A stretch of DNA of 45,628 nt, from contig JAIXVE010000051.1 in NCBI GenBank assembly GCA_027483175.1, positions 1 to 45,628 of the forward strand, read 5' to 3'. Of this stretch, positions 1 to 8,105 are shown piece by piece. The position numbers and the translations under genes are program-made. Below the pieces are notes generated by a model that saw only the letters and a program-made list of their open reading frames with translations, ran no database searches and was not told the DNA's origin. The DNA is from Verrucomicrobiaceae bacterium (GTDB lineage Bacteria > Verrucomicrobiota > Verrucomicrobiia > Verrucomicrobiales > V1-33). How positions within the stretch are numbered: the stretch's first letter is position 1; every line of letters starts with the position of its first letter.

Positions 1-74
1 CCCTCCCGGAACCCAACAGCCCCCACCCCCCGCCTCCCCCAATCCCAACGGGATTGCGTCCCCGGCAACCCCCG

Positions 75-127
75 GAAAAAACCGGGAAATTCCCGATAAC
101 ACTCCCCCCGATTCCTGCTATCCATCC
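75..127 (+). promoter_or_regulatory. Upstream leader element copy 1 (53 bp, contains CGGGAAATTCCCG)
   Basis: gaaaaaaccgggaaattcccgataacactccccccgattcctgctatccatcc; 50/53 identical to 1486-1538; lies 31 nt before the ATG at 159. Confidence 0.6.
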
Positions 128-158
128 GCGATCACCTCGACGCCCCGGAATCGCCACC

Positions 159-1355
159 ATGAATCCGCCCTCCGTTCCCAGACCTCTCCAGCTGCCTTCC
201 CTTCACCGGCTCGCTCCGCTCACGGTTGCCCTCTCCGCCGCCCTGACCATTTTCGCATCCGCCGCAGAACCAATCACCCCCAGCGAGCTGGTCGCACCGA
301 AACTCGAAATCGTTGGCGGCAACCTCAACTTCACCGTCCAACCCTCCGTCGCAGGCCGCACCTACCTGCTCCAGTATACAGACACCTTGCAAGGTGGAAC
401 GTGGCAGAACCTTGGCACCGCAGTCGTCGGAAACGGAAACAACCTCGTACTCACCGCCCCTCACACCGCCGGAACGCCACGGCGGTTCTTTCGTCTCGCA
501 CTCGATGCACAGGCCGTAGCCCCAGTCCCCGAAGGCTTCTCCCTCATCCCCGCGGGTCCCTTCACCATGGGCCGCACCAGTGGCGACACGGATGCCGATG
601 CACCATCCGTGACAGTGACGGTGAGCGCCTTTTTCATTGGGAAAAACGAAGTCACGAAAACCCTGTGGGATGAAGTTCGGGTCTGGGGCGCAGCCAACGG
701 CTACACGGATCTCAGCATAGGGGGCGGCAAGGCGAACAATCACCCGGTCCACACAGTCAGTTGGTTTGACATACTCAAATGGTGCAATGCACGCAGCCAG
801 AAAGACGGGCTGACCCCGGTCTACACCGCGCGAGGCACGATCATGAAGACGGGGATAAGCGGACCCACCGCAAACTGGACTGCAAACGGCTACCGCTTGC
901 CGACGGAAGCGGAATGGGAAAAAGCCGCCCGCGGCGGCGTGAGCGGGAAGCGCTACCCATGGGGCACGGATACCATCAGCCAAAGTCAGGCGAACTACTA
1001 TGCAGCTTGGACGTCTTTCGGCAATCTGAGCGGCGATATTGGCTATCATCGCACATACGACACCGAACCATTCCCTTACACATCACCCGTAGAGAGTTTC
1101 GAACCGAACGGGTATGGTCTGTATGACATGGCCGGAAACAACGGGGAGTGGTGCTGGGATTGGTATAAAGCGACACATTACACAGATGGAGCTTTCGATC
1201 CACGAGGTGCCGTTTCGGGCTCGGTCCGAGTGATCCGGGGCGGCAATTGGTTCGACCTTCCGTCCTGGAGCCGCGCTGCAGCCCGCGACGGCGACTCCCC
1301 GGTGGGCACGAGCAGCAAAACCGGCTTCCGCCTCGCCCGCAACTCAGCCCCATAA
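159..1355 (+). CDS. Secreted SUMF1-fold (formylglycine-generating-enzyme-like) protein with N-terminal beta-sandwich module
   Basis: In-frame ATG at 159 followed by a signal peptide (LTVALSAALTIFASAAEP). SUMF1 signatures: SLIPAGPFTMGRTSGD, YRLPTEAEWEKAARGG, GLYDMAGNNGEWCWDWY, VIRGGNW...GFRLAR. Confidence 0.88.
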   Translation: MNPPSVPRPLQLPSLHRLAPLTVALSAALTIFASAAEPITPSELVAPKLEIVGGNLNFTVQPSVAGRTYLLQYTDTLQGGTWQNLGTAVVGNGNNLVLTAPHTAGTPRRFFRLALDAQAVAPVPEGFSLIPAGPFTMGRTSGDTDADAPSVTVTVSAFFIGKNEVTKTLWDEVRVWGAANGYTDLSIGGGKANNHPVHTVSWFDILKWCNARSQKDGLTPVYTARGTIMKTGISGPTANWTANGYRLPTEAEWEKAARGGVSGKRYPWGTDTISQSQANYYAAWTSFGNLSGDIGYHRTYDTEPFPYTSPVESFEPNGYGLYDMAGNNGEWCWDWYKATHYTDGAFDPRGAVSGSVRVIRGGNWFDLPSWSRAAARDGDSPVGTSSKTGFRLARNSAP

Positions 1356-1485
1356 GAACACTGCGAGCGCCCCGAAACGGTCATCACCGCGACCTCCGAC
1401 TCACAAGGGCAGGCACCTCGACCCACCACAATCCACCGCCCGCGCAGAACAACCGGTCCGCTGCATCCCCCACCGCGGCGACCCC

Positions 1486-1538
1486 GAAAAAACCGGGAGA
1501 TTCCCGATAACATTCCCCTCGATTCCTGCTATCCATCC
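1486..1538 (+). promoter_or_regulatory. Upstream leader element copy 2 (53 bp, contains CGGGAGATTCCCG)
   Basis: gaaaaaaccgggagattcccgataacattcccctcgattcctgctatccatcc; 3 mismatches to copy 1; lies 48 nt before the ATG at 1587. Confidence 0.6.
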
Positions 1539-1586
1539 CCAAACACCGCCCTCCAGCATCTTCACAATGCCATCCCACGCAGGCCA

Positions 1587-4500
1587 ATGAACTCCCGACC
1601 CTTTCTGCCTTCTCTCATGAGGTGCCTCCTCCTGCTCATGGCGCTTAGCCCACGTGGTTTCGCCCAGCAAAGCACCACCCTCTCCAACACCTTCACACTC
1701 GACACCCGCACCGGCGTTCTCATCCGCGGTATCGTGCTGGACGGCAGTTCCCCCTCCGGACCGTTCATCCCTCTTCCCGGTGCATCCGTAACCATCGGCA
1801 CCAACTCCACCACATCAGACTCGCGCGGCGCCTTCGAGGTCAAGACTCCACTCGCCTCGGCTCAGGCCGCCACCATTTCCATGCAGGACTTCGCCACATG
1901 GACAAAGTCGCTCAATCCCCAGTCCGACGCCACCAATCTAGATCTGGGATCCATCATCCTGCGCAAGGACAACAAGCCCGTCATTCAATCTGTCGAATTG
2001 ACCCCCGACGACTGCTTTCTGGCAGACCGCGGCCTGCAGGCTCAACTCACCGTCACCATCAATTGGCTCTCGTTCACTCCCCTTCGTGTCGAACTCCGCG
2101 ACGGATCCCGCTTGATCGCTTCCAGACCCGCAGCAGACACCCTGACAACATTCCCTCTCGACATCGACGCAACCTTCCCCGGTGGCAGTCCTCGACCCCT
2201 CAACCTGTCCATCACCGCGATCGCCACCAGTCCCGGCGGCGACATCATATCGCTGCCCGTGGAACAACCACTCCGTGTCTTTCCTTGGCCAGCCTTCCTG
2301 CAGCCATTGAAATCACAGGCCGTCAGCAACGGACAAACCATCGCCTTGGACTTCAGCCTCAGCACATGGGAGCAGAATGTAACCCTCCCAGTAATCGGAC
2401 CCCTTGGCTGTGAATTCCGTCTCGGCAGCAGCTTCGATTACGACCTGACAGACGGCTCATGGGAAACCACCCTCGGATCCAGCATCTCCAGCAGCATCGG
2501 AAAACGTAGCCGCCGGCCCAGAATCCCCGGCTTCACAAGCTACGACAGACCGCTTCTCCACATCGGTGACCGGCAGATCGAACTCGATATGTTTGCCCGC
2601 TCCGCCGGAAATGCCCTTCCCGGAACAGGAATCAGGGTAAACGACATCACCGGCGACATGAGTCTCTCGACTCGCATCGAACTCGCTCGCTACGGCCTGC
2701 TCGATCTCATCGGCCCCGGTCTCTCCACATCAGCCAGAAACATCGCCGGCGAGGACTTTGTCAGGAACTTCTCGGTAAGGGTCGACGCCCTGCCCGACAT
2801 CTCCGGACAGGCTGCCTTCGCCCCTCGGTGGCCACTGACCTTCAAGGACGCCACCATGGATCTCAGCATGGCCCTCCAGGCTGTGTACCAGCCCAGCCTG
2901 ACTGGCAAATCCGCAAGGGTCGTTCTGGGCGGCCATGCCACCGCGAATTTCGGCCTCCCGGAACCCATCTTCCGAAATGTCGACTGCAAAGGCTACGCCG
3001 GGCTCGAGGTCAATGTCTGGCCCTTCAGCTTCAACGCTGAATATGTCTTCCTCGACTACACGTTCCAAGGGCGTCGCCTGCCCGCAGGAAGCTTCCCTAT
3101 CCAAGGAGGCATGCTGCTGGCCGCGACAGGCAATCCCGCGGACTGGCATCTGCATGAACGAACATGGAGAAACTCAGGCCCCGAAAAATTCCTCCCGCTC
3201 GCCTCCGGCCCCGGCCGCAGGATCGACGCAGCGCAACCCGCTAACCTCACCGCTCTGGAACAGTTCAACCGCATGGGAGCCGCCCCTTCCCCCGGCGCCG
3301 TCTATCTGCCTCCTCCAAACGGCCCAGGCCGACGCTTGATCAGCGATCCATCCCTTCCCGCCGGCGCCGCGCTGCCGCTGCTCGCCAACGTCTATCCAGG
3401 CTCCTCCCCAAGTCTCGCCGCAAGGAGAAGCGACCTCATGCTGCTCTACGTGCGGGACACCGATGCCGCCAATCCAGCCCAATACACGGAAATCGCATGG
3501 ACCAGATACGACGGCACCTCATGGACCACCCCTCAGGCACTCGCCTCCCATCCAGCAGCCCAGTTCCACCCCCAGGTGGCCTACGCCGCCAATGGCGATG
3601 CCCTCGCCATCTTCGAACGGATCAAAGATCCAGCATACTCAGGCAATGACCTCCCGACCTACGCAGGCCTCATGGAAATCTGCTGGAGCAGATGGAACCA
3701 GACCTCCCAGACATGGAGCGCCCCCTTGGCGCTCACCGCCAACCCAATCCTCGATTTTGAACCCCGGCTCGAGGGGCCGATGGCTGACGGCAGTATCGTA
3801 GCATGCTGGCGGGAAAGCACCGCAGGCAAACTGGATGCAGGCCCTTCTGCACCACAGCGGCTCATGTCCGCACGCTGGACTCCCGCCGGCGGCACATGGA
3901 CCGCACCCGTCGCCTTGCTCGATGCCGACGAAGGCCTGCTCGCCGTCGACATTTCCGCATCCGCTGACAAGGCCGTCGTCACATGGTGCCTCGATGGTGA
4001 TCGCAATGCCGCCACCACCAACGACACGGAAATCTTCTACCGGATCCTCAATGTCGGGGCATGGAGTCCCGTCACAGCCCTCACCACAGATGCCCTGCCT
4101 GACCGCAATCCCCGGATCTGGATCGACGCCACCGGCAACGTCTCATTGGCTTGGAACCGGAACGGTGCCATGGTCCTCTCGCGGAACTTCGCCACGCCAT
4201 CAGCCATCCACGACACCGCCGCCGGACTAACCGTGGCAGATTACTCCCTCACGGGCGGCCCAGGTGGTAATCTCGTCCTCATCTGGCAGGACATGGGCGA
4301 AAACGGTTCCGATACCTTCTACCGTGTTTACGATCCGACTAGCACCACATGGAGCAGGAACATCCGGATGTCGTCGGACTCGGATGTCGAGCAGGACTTC
4401 TCCGCCGTCTGGGACGCCGCCGGAAACCTCACCATCGCCTACAACAATTCTCCCGTCACCATGAAATCAGTCTCGGTCCCCACTCAGGGCGCTGGCTCGG

Positions 4501-5627
4501 TGCAGGTGGAAAATGTCCCTCATTCCGGCCCCATGAGTCTCCTGCTCGCAAAACAGGCGCTCGTCCGGGACCTCGCCATCGTTCCCGGCAGTTTGAAGGC
4601 CTCTGGTCTGGGATTCACGCCGGGACAAGTACTTACTGTCACCTGCGACATCGCCAATACCGGCCACGTCGCAGTCAATGCCCCGGTCGTCGCCTTCTTC
4701 ATCGGCGACCCTGACATCAATGGGATCCAGATCCATCGGAGGACACTACCCGGCTGGCTCGCCGCCGCCGAAACACGTCAGGTCACTTTCTCATGGACGA
4801 TCCCGTCACCAACTCCATCAAGGGTCCTTCACGTTCTCCTCGACCCCGGCAGATCGGTCACCGAATTCACCGAATCCAACAACAGCGCCTCCTTCACCCT
4901 CGGCGGCCCGGACCTGAAAGTGGCAGCCGCAAGCATCACCGCCATGCGGGACGGCGCCCTCCGCATACTGGCAACAGTCTCTAACATCGGTAGCGACCCC
5001 TCACCAGTTTCTTCCCTGACACTTTTTCAGAATGCCCGAACCCCCGTCATCCTGCAGGTTGCTCCCGTGCCGCAGCTCGAAGCCGGAACCAGCACCGAAC
5101 TGCTCTTCAATCTGCCACCCGCCACCCAACCCGAGGGCGAGGGCTTCTACCGTCTCACCGTCGATACAGATGCCCTCAGCGGCGACACCGACCCGCTCAA
5201 CAACTCCGCTGCCCTCACCGCAGTACTCTGGATCGATGACGATGCCGACAAACTGCCTCGCTGGTGGGAACTCGCCAATGGCCTGAGCGATTCCAATCCA
5301 CTCGACGGCACCGGCGATCGGGACGACGACGGCTTTCCAGACGCCGGGGAATATCTGGCAGGCACTAACCCCCGCAATGGCTCGGATTTTCTGAAAATAG
5401 GTGCCTTCCACACAACCAGCATCGCACCAGACAACACCACAAGGCAGATCTCCTTCTCGTGGGCCAGCGTGGCCGGCTCGGTTTACGACGTCCAGCGCTC
5501 CTTCTCGCTCTCCGGCGCATGGGAAACCATCGCCTCCAACATACCAGCCACGCCACCGCTGAATTCCTGCATCGACACTCTCTCCTCAGATCAACCCAGA
5601 GCCTTCTACCGGCTCCATGCGAAGTGA
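1587..5627 (+). CDS. Large secreted multidomain protein (carboxypeptidase-regulatory-like N-terminus, CARDB-like domains, DxDxDG + C-terminal 'FYRL' module)
   Basis: 1346 aa ORF with signal peptide. VLIRGIVLDGSS...SDSRGAFEVKTPL (CarboxypepD_reg-like); DLAIVPGSLKASG...VTCDIANTGHVAVNAPVVAFFIGDP...VTEFTESNNSASFTL (CARDB); C-terminal TGDRDDDGFPDAGEYLAGTNP...RAFYRLHAK. Confidence 0.8.
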   Translation: MNSRPFLPSLMRCLLLLMALSPRGFAQQSTTLSNTFTLDTRTGVLIRGIVLDGSSPSGPFIPLPGASVTIGTNSTTSDSRGAFEVKTPLASAQAATISMQDFATWTKSLNPQSDATNLDLGSIILRKDNKPVIQSVELTPDDCFLADRGLQAQLTVTINWLSFTPLRVELRDGSRLIASRPAADTLTTFPLDIDATFPGGSPRPLNLSITAIATSPGGDIISLPVEQPLRVFPWPAFLQPLKSQAVSNGQTIALDFSLSTWEQNVTLPVIGPLGCEFRLGSSFDYDLTDGSWETTLGSSISSSIGKRSRRPRIPGFTSYDRPLLHIGDRQIELDMFARSAGNALPGTGIRVNDITGDMSLSTRIELARYGLLDLIGPGLSTSARNIAGEDFVRNFSVRVDALPDISGQAAFAPRWPLTFKDATMDLSMALQAVYQPSLTGKSARVVLGGHATANFGLPEPIFRNVDCKGYAGLEVNVWPFSFNAEYVFLDYTFQGRRLPAGSFPIQGGMLLAATGNPADWHLHERTWRNSGPEKFLPLASGPGRRIDAAQPANLTALEQFNRMGAAPSPGAVYLPPPNGPGRRLISDPSLPAGAALPLLANVYPGSSPSLAARRSDLMLLYVRDTDAANPAQYTEIAWTRYDGTSWTTPQALASHPAAQFHPQVAYAANGDALAIFERIKDPAYSGNDLPTYAGLMEICWSRWNQTSQTWSAPLALTANPILDFEPRLEGPMADGSIVACWRESTAGKLDAGPSAPQRLMSARWTPAGGTWTAPVALLDADEGLLAVDISASADKAVVTWCLDGDRNAATTNDTEIFYRILNVGAWSPVTALTTDALPDRNPRIWIDATGNVSLAWNRNGAMVLSRNFATPSAIHDTAAGLTVADYSLTGGPGGNLVLIWQDMGENGSDTFYRVYDPTSTTWSRNIRMSSDSDVEQDFSAVWDAAGNLTIAYNNSPVTMKSVSVPTQGAGSVQVENVPHSGPMSLLLAKQALVRDLAIVPGSLKASGLGFTPGQVLTVTCDIANTGHVAVNAPVVAFFIGDPDINGIQIHRRTLPGWLAAAETRQVTFSWTIPSPTPSRVLHVLLDPGRSVTEFTESNNSASFTLGGPDLKVAAASITAMRDGALRILATVSNIGSDPSPVSSLTLFQNARTPVILQVAPVPQLEAGTSTELLFNLPPATQPEGEGFYRLTVDTDALSGDTDPLNNSAALTAVLWIDDDADKLPRWWELANGLSDSNPLDGTGDRDDDGFPDAGEYLAGTNPRNGSDFLKIGAFHTTSIAPDNTTRQISFSWASVAGSVYDVQRSFSLSGAWETIASNIPATPPLNSCIDTLSSDQPRAFYRLHAK

Positions 5628-5665
5628 CCGCAGCCATCCAGCAGAACTCTTCCATCTCTCTCGCG

Positions 5666-6853
5666 ATGAACCATTCCTTTCTGAACTCCTGTCTGCTCAC
5701 CGCCCTCCTCTGCGCCGGCATCACCTCCTCCCCGGCCGCTCCCGAAATCTCAAACGTCCGGGTCTCCCAGCGTCCCGGCACAACCCTTGTCGATGTCTAC
5801 TACAACCTCGCAGGCAGCACCGACAGCGGCGCATCCGTCTCGGTCGAATTGTCAGACAACAGCGGCGCATCCTTCGGACTGCCTGTGTCCGCCTTGAGCG
5901 GGCACGTGGGCGCATCCATCACCAACGGCACCAACCGCCATCTGATCTGGAATGCGAAGGCAGACCGCCCTGACGGCTACTCCGCCACCATGCGCCTGCG
6001 CCTCACTGCTGTCGACACCCCGCCAATTCCAGAAGGCTCTACCCTCATCCCCGCAGGAACCTTCATCATGGGACGAACCAGCGGAGACCTGGACAGCAAC
6101 GCGCCACCCGTAACCGTCTCCGTAAGCGCCTTCTACATCGGCAAATACGAGGTCACCAAAGCCGTGTGGGACGAGGTCAGCTCATGGGCCACCGCCTATG
6201 GTTACACAGATCTCACCATCGGAAAGGGCAAAGCAGGCAATCACCCGGTCCATTCCATCACATGGTTTGACATGATCAAATGGTGCAATGCCCGCAGCCA
6301 GAAAAACGGGCTCACCCCGGTCTACTCCGTCAATGGCTCGGTCATGAAGACCGGGGAAACGGCACCCACCGCAGATTGGAACGCCAATGGCTATCGATTG
6401 CCGACCGAAGCAGAGTGGGAAAAGGCCGCCCGAGGTGGAGTCGCCGGAAAACGCTTTTCCACCGGCACAGACACCATCAGCCACAGTCAGGCCAATTACC
6501 GGAGCATCATCCATAGTGTCGACGTGAGTCCCACGCAGGGCTATCACCCGACGTATTCCGCTGGCGCCGAGCCCTTCACTTCACCCGTGGGAAGCTTCGC
6601 CGCAAACGGGTTCGGCTTGTATGACATGACGGGAAACGTGGCCGAATGGTGCTGGGATTGGTTTTATCAATTGTCCTATGTGAATGGTGCAGTCGATCCG
6701 AAGGGCATTATCTCGGGCTTCACAAGGTCAATCCGGGGAGGCAATTGGTACGCAAACTTCGTCGAGAACCGCGACTGTTTCCGAGGCTCCGTCACCCCGA
6801 CCAACTCGTTCTCCGGCTTCGGCTTCCGCCTCGTCCGCAGGGCCATCCCCTAA
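5666..6853 (+). CDS. Secreted SUMF1-fold protein (paralog of 159-1355)
   Basis: ATG 5666 with signal peptide MNHSFLNSCLLTALLCAGITSSPAAP; TLIPAGTFIMGRTSGD, YRLPTEAEWEKAARGG, GLYDMTGNVAEWCWDW, IRGGNWY...GFGFRLVR. Confidence 0.88.
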   Translation: MNHSFLNSCLLTALLCAGITSSPAAPEISNVRVSQRPGTTLVDVYYNLAGSTDSGASVSVELSDNSGASFGLPVSALSGHVGASITNGTNRHLIWNAKADRPDGYSATMRLRLTAVDTPPIPEGSTLIPAGTFIMGRTSGDLDSNAPPVTVSVSAFYIGKYEVTKAVWDEVSSWATAYGYTDLTIGKGKAGNHPVHSITWFDMIKWCNARSQKNGLTPVYSVNGSVMKTGETAPTADWNANGYRLPTEAEWEKAARGGVAGKRFSTGTDTISHSQANYRSIIHSVDVSPTQGYHPTYSAGAEPFTSPVGSFAANGFGLYDMTGNVAEWCWDWFYQLSYVNGAVDPKGIISGFTRSIRGGNWYANFVENRDCFRGSVTPTNSFSGFGFRLVRRAIP

Positions 6854-6909
6854 TGGCGTCCGCAGAGTAATCACCCGTTCCTCGATAAACCTACCCGCCC
6901 ATCCCATAG

Positions 6910-6939
6910 CGTGGAGCGGAACTTCCTGCACGCTCCACG
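6910..6939 (+). promoter_or_regulatory. Inverted repeat directly abutting the protease start codon
   Basis: CGTGGAGCG (6910-6918) / CGCTCCACG (6931-6939), perfect 9-bp arms, 12-nt loop; ATG at 6941. Confidence 0.45.
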
Positions 6940-6940
6940 A

Positions 6941-7918
6941 ATGCCCCGCAACCACCAGATCACTATCAATTCAGCAGCCAGCACCGCTGCCTGCCTCGCG
7001 CTCCTCTGGCCATCGACAGCCGCAGCAGTGGTTCTCGCTTCGCCGGATCTCCATGCCTCGCAACAGCTCGCCCAGGCTTTCAAGGGAGTGGGCACGCTGG
7101 AAATCTTCGAAACCAGCGGCACCTACCGCGGCACCGGCGTCCTCCTCAATGACCGCTGGGTGCTCACCGCCGCCCACAACTGGGACGCCGGTGCAGTGAC
7201 AAACCTTTCCTTTTCCATCAACGGCCAGCATCACGAGGCAGAATCATGGGTCCAGCACCCGGGCTGGGACGGAACCTTCTCTCCACAGCAGGGCTGGGAT
7301 ATTGGCTTGGTGCGGCTCGCTCAGCCCGTCACTGGGTTCGGCTCCACACGTCTCTATTCCGGAAACGCTGAATATGACCTCCCCATCACCATCCTCGGGA
7401 CCGGTCTCACCGGAACCTCAGGCGGCGTCTCCGATCTCAACAGCAGCACAACAATCTTCGCCTTCACCAACACCATCGACCGAGTCATCTCTCTGAACAG
7501 CCCCCACGGCCCAGGCGGTCTCCTCGTGTACGACTTCGACAACGGCACCCCACACAGCAACAGCCTCGCCTCCGCTGCCGCCTACGATGCCTCCGGAGCA
7601 CCGGTCGCCGCAAACAGCAGCATCGCCGGCAGCGGAAGCGCCACCCTCCTAACTGCCCTTGAAGGAACCTCCGCTCCGGGCGACAGCGGCGGCCCGGCCT
7701 TCGTTGACTTCGGCAGCGGCCCGGAACTCGTCGGCATCGTCTCATGGGGAGTCAATCCCACCCAACCAGGAAACCTCTACGGCAGCGGCTACGGAGACAC
7801 CGGATACCTCATGCGGACATCCTCCCTTCAGGGGTGGATCCATAGCGTCATCCCCGAACCCCAAACCACCACCCTCACCATCGCAACCCTGCTCCTCATC
7901 TTCATTCGTCGGCGTTAG
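6941..7918 (+). CDS. Trypsin-like (S1) serine protease with C-terminal PEP-CTERM sorting signal
   Basis: Triad motifs TAAHNWD (His), GWDIGLVRL (Asp), GDSGGPAF (Ser); C-terminus VIPEPQTTTLTIATLLLIFIRRR (PEP + TM + Arg-rich tail). Confidence 0.88.
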   Translation: MPRNHQITINSAASTAACLALLWPSTAAAVVLASPDLHASQQLAQAFKGVGTLEIFETSGTYRGTGVLLNDRWVLTAAHNWDAGAVTNLSFSINGQHHEAESWVQHPGWDGTFSPQQGWDIGLVRLAQPVTGFGSTRLYSGNAEYDLPITILGTGLTGTSGGVSDLNSSTTIFAFTNTIDRVISLNSPHGPGGLLVYDFDNGTPHSNSLASAAAYDASGAPVAANSSIAGSGSATLLTALEGTSAPGDSGGPAFVDFGSGPELVGIVSWGVNPTQPGNLYGSGYGDTGYLMRTSSLQGWIHSVIPEPQTTTLTIATLLLIFIRRR

Positions 7919-8105
7919 TCACCTCTTCCACCTTAAAAACCCCCGCCCCAAAACCGCCCACCCCCTAACTCACCTCATCCGCCGCCCGCACGGAATTCCA
8001 CGCACTCATCCAGCAAGCTCTGCACCGATATCGGTATCCCATGCCGCCAACTCCTTTGTCGCTCTCCCTTAACGCTCGGCCCGACCGCGCCATCCAAACC
8101 TCGCC

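Noticed and set aside
159-1355. Active formylglycine-generating enzyme (sulfatase activator)
   Set aside because: No catalytic Cys pair at the expected GGSYxCHxSYC position and no sulfatase gene nearby.
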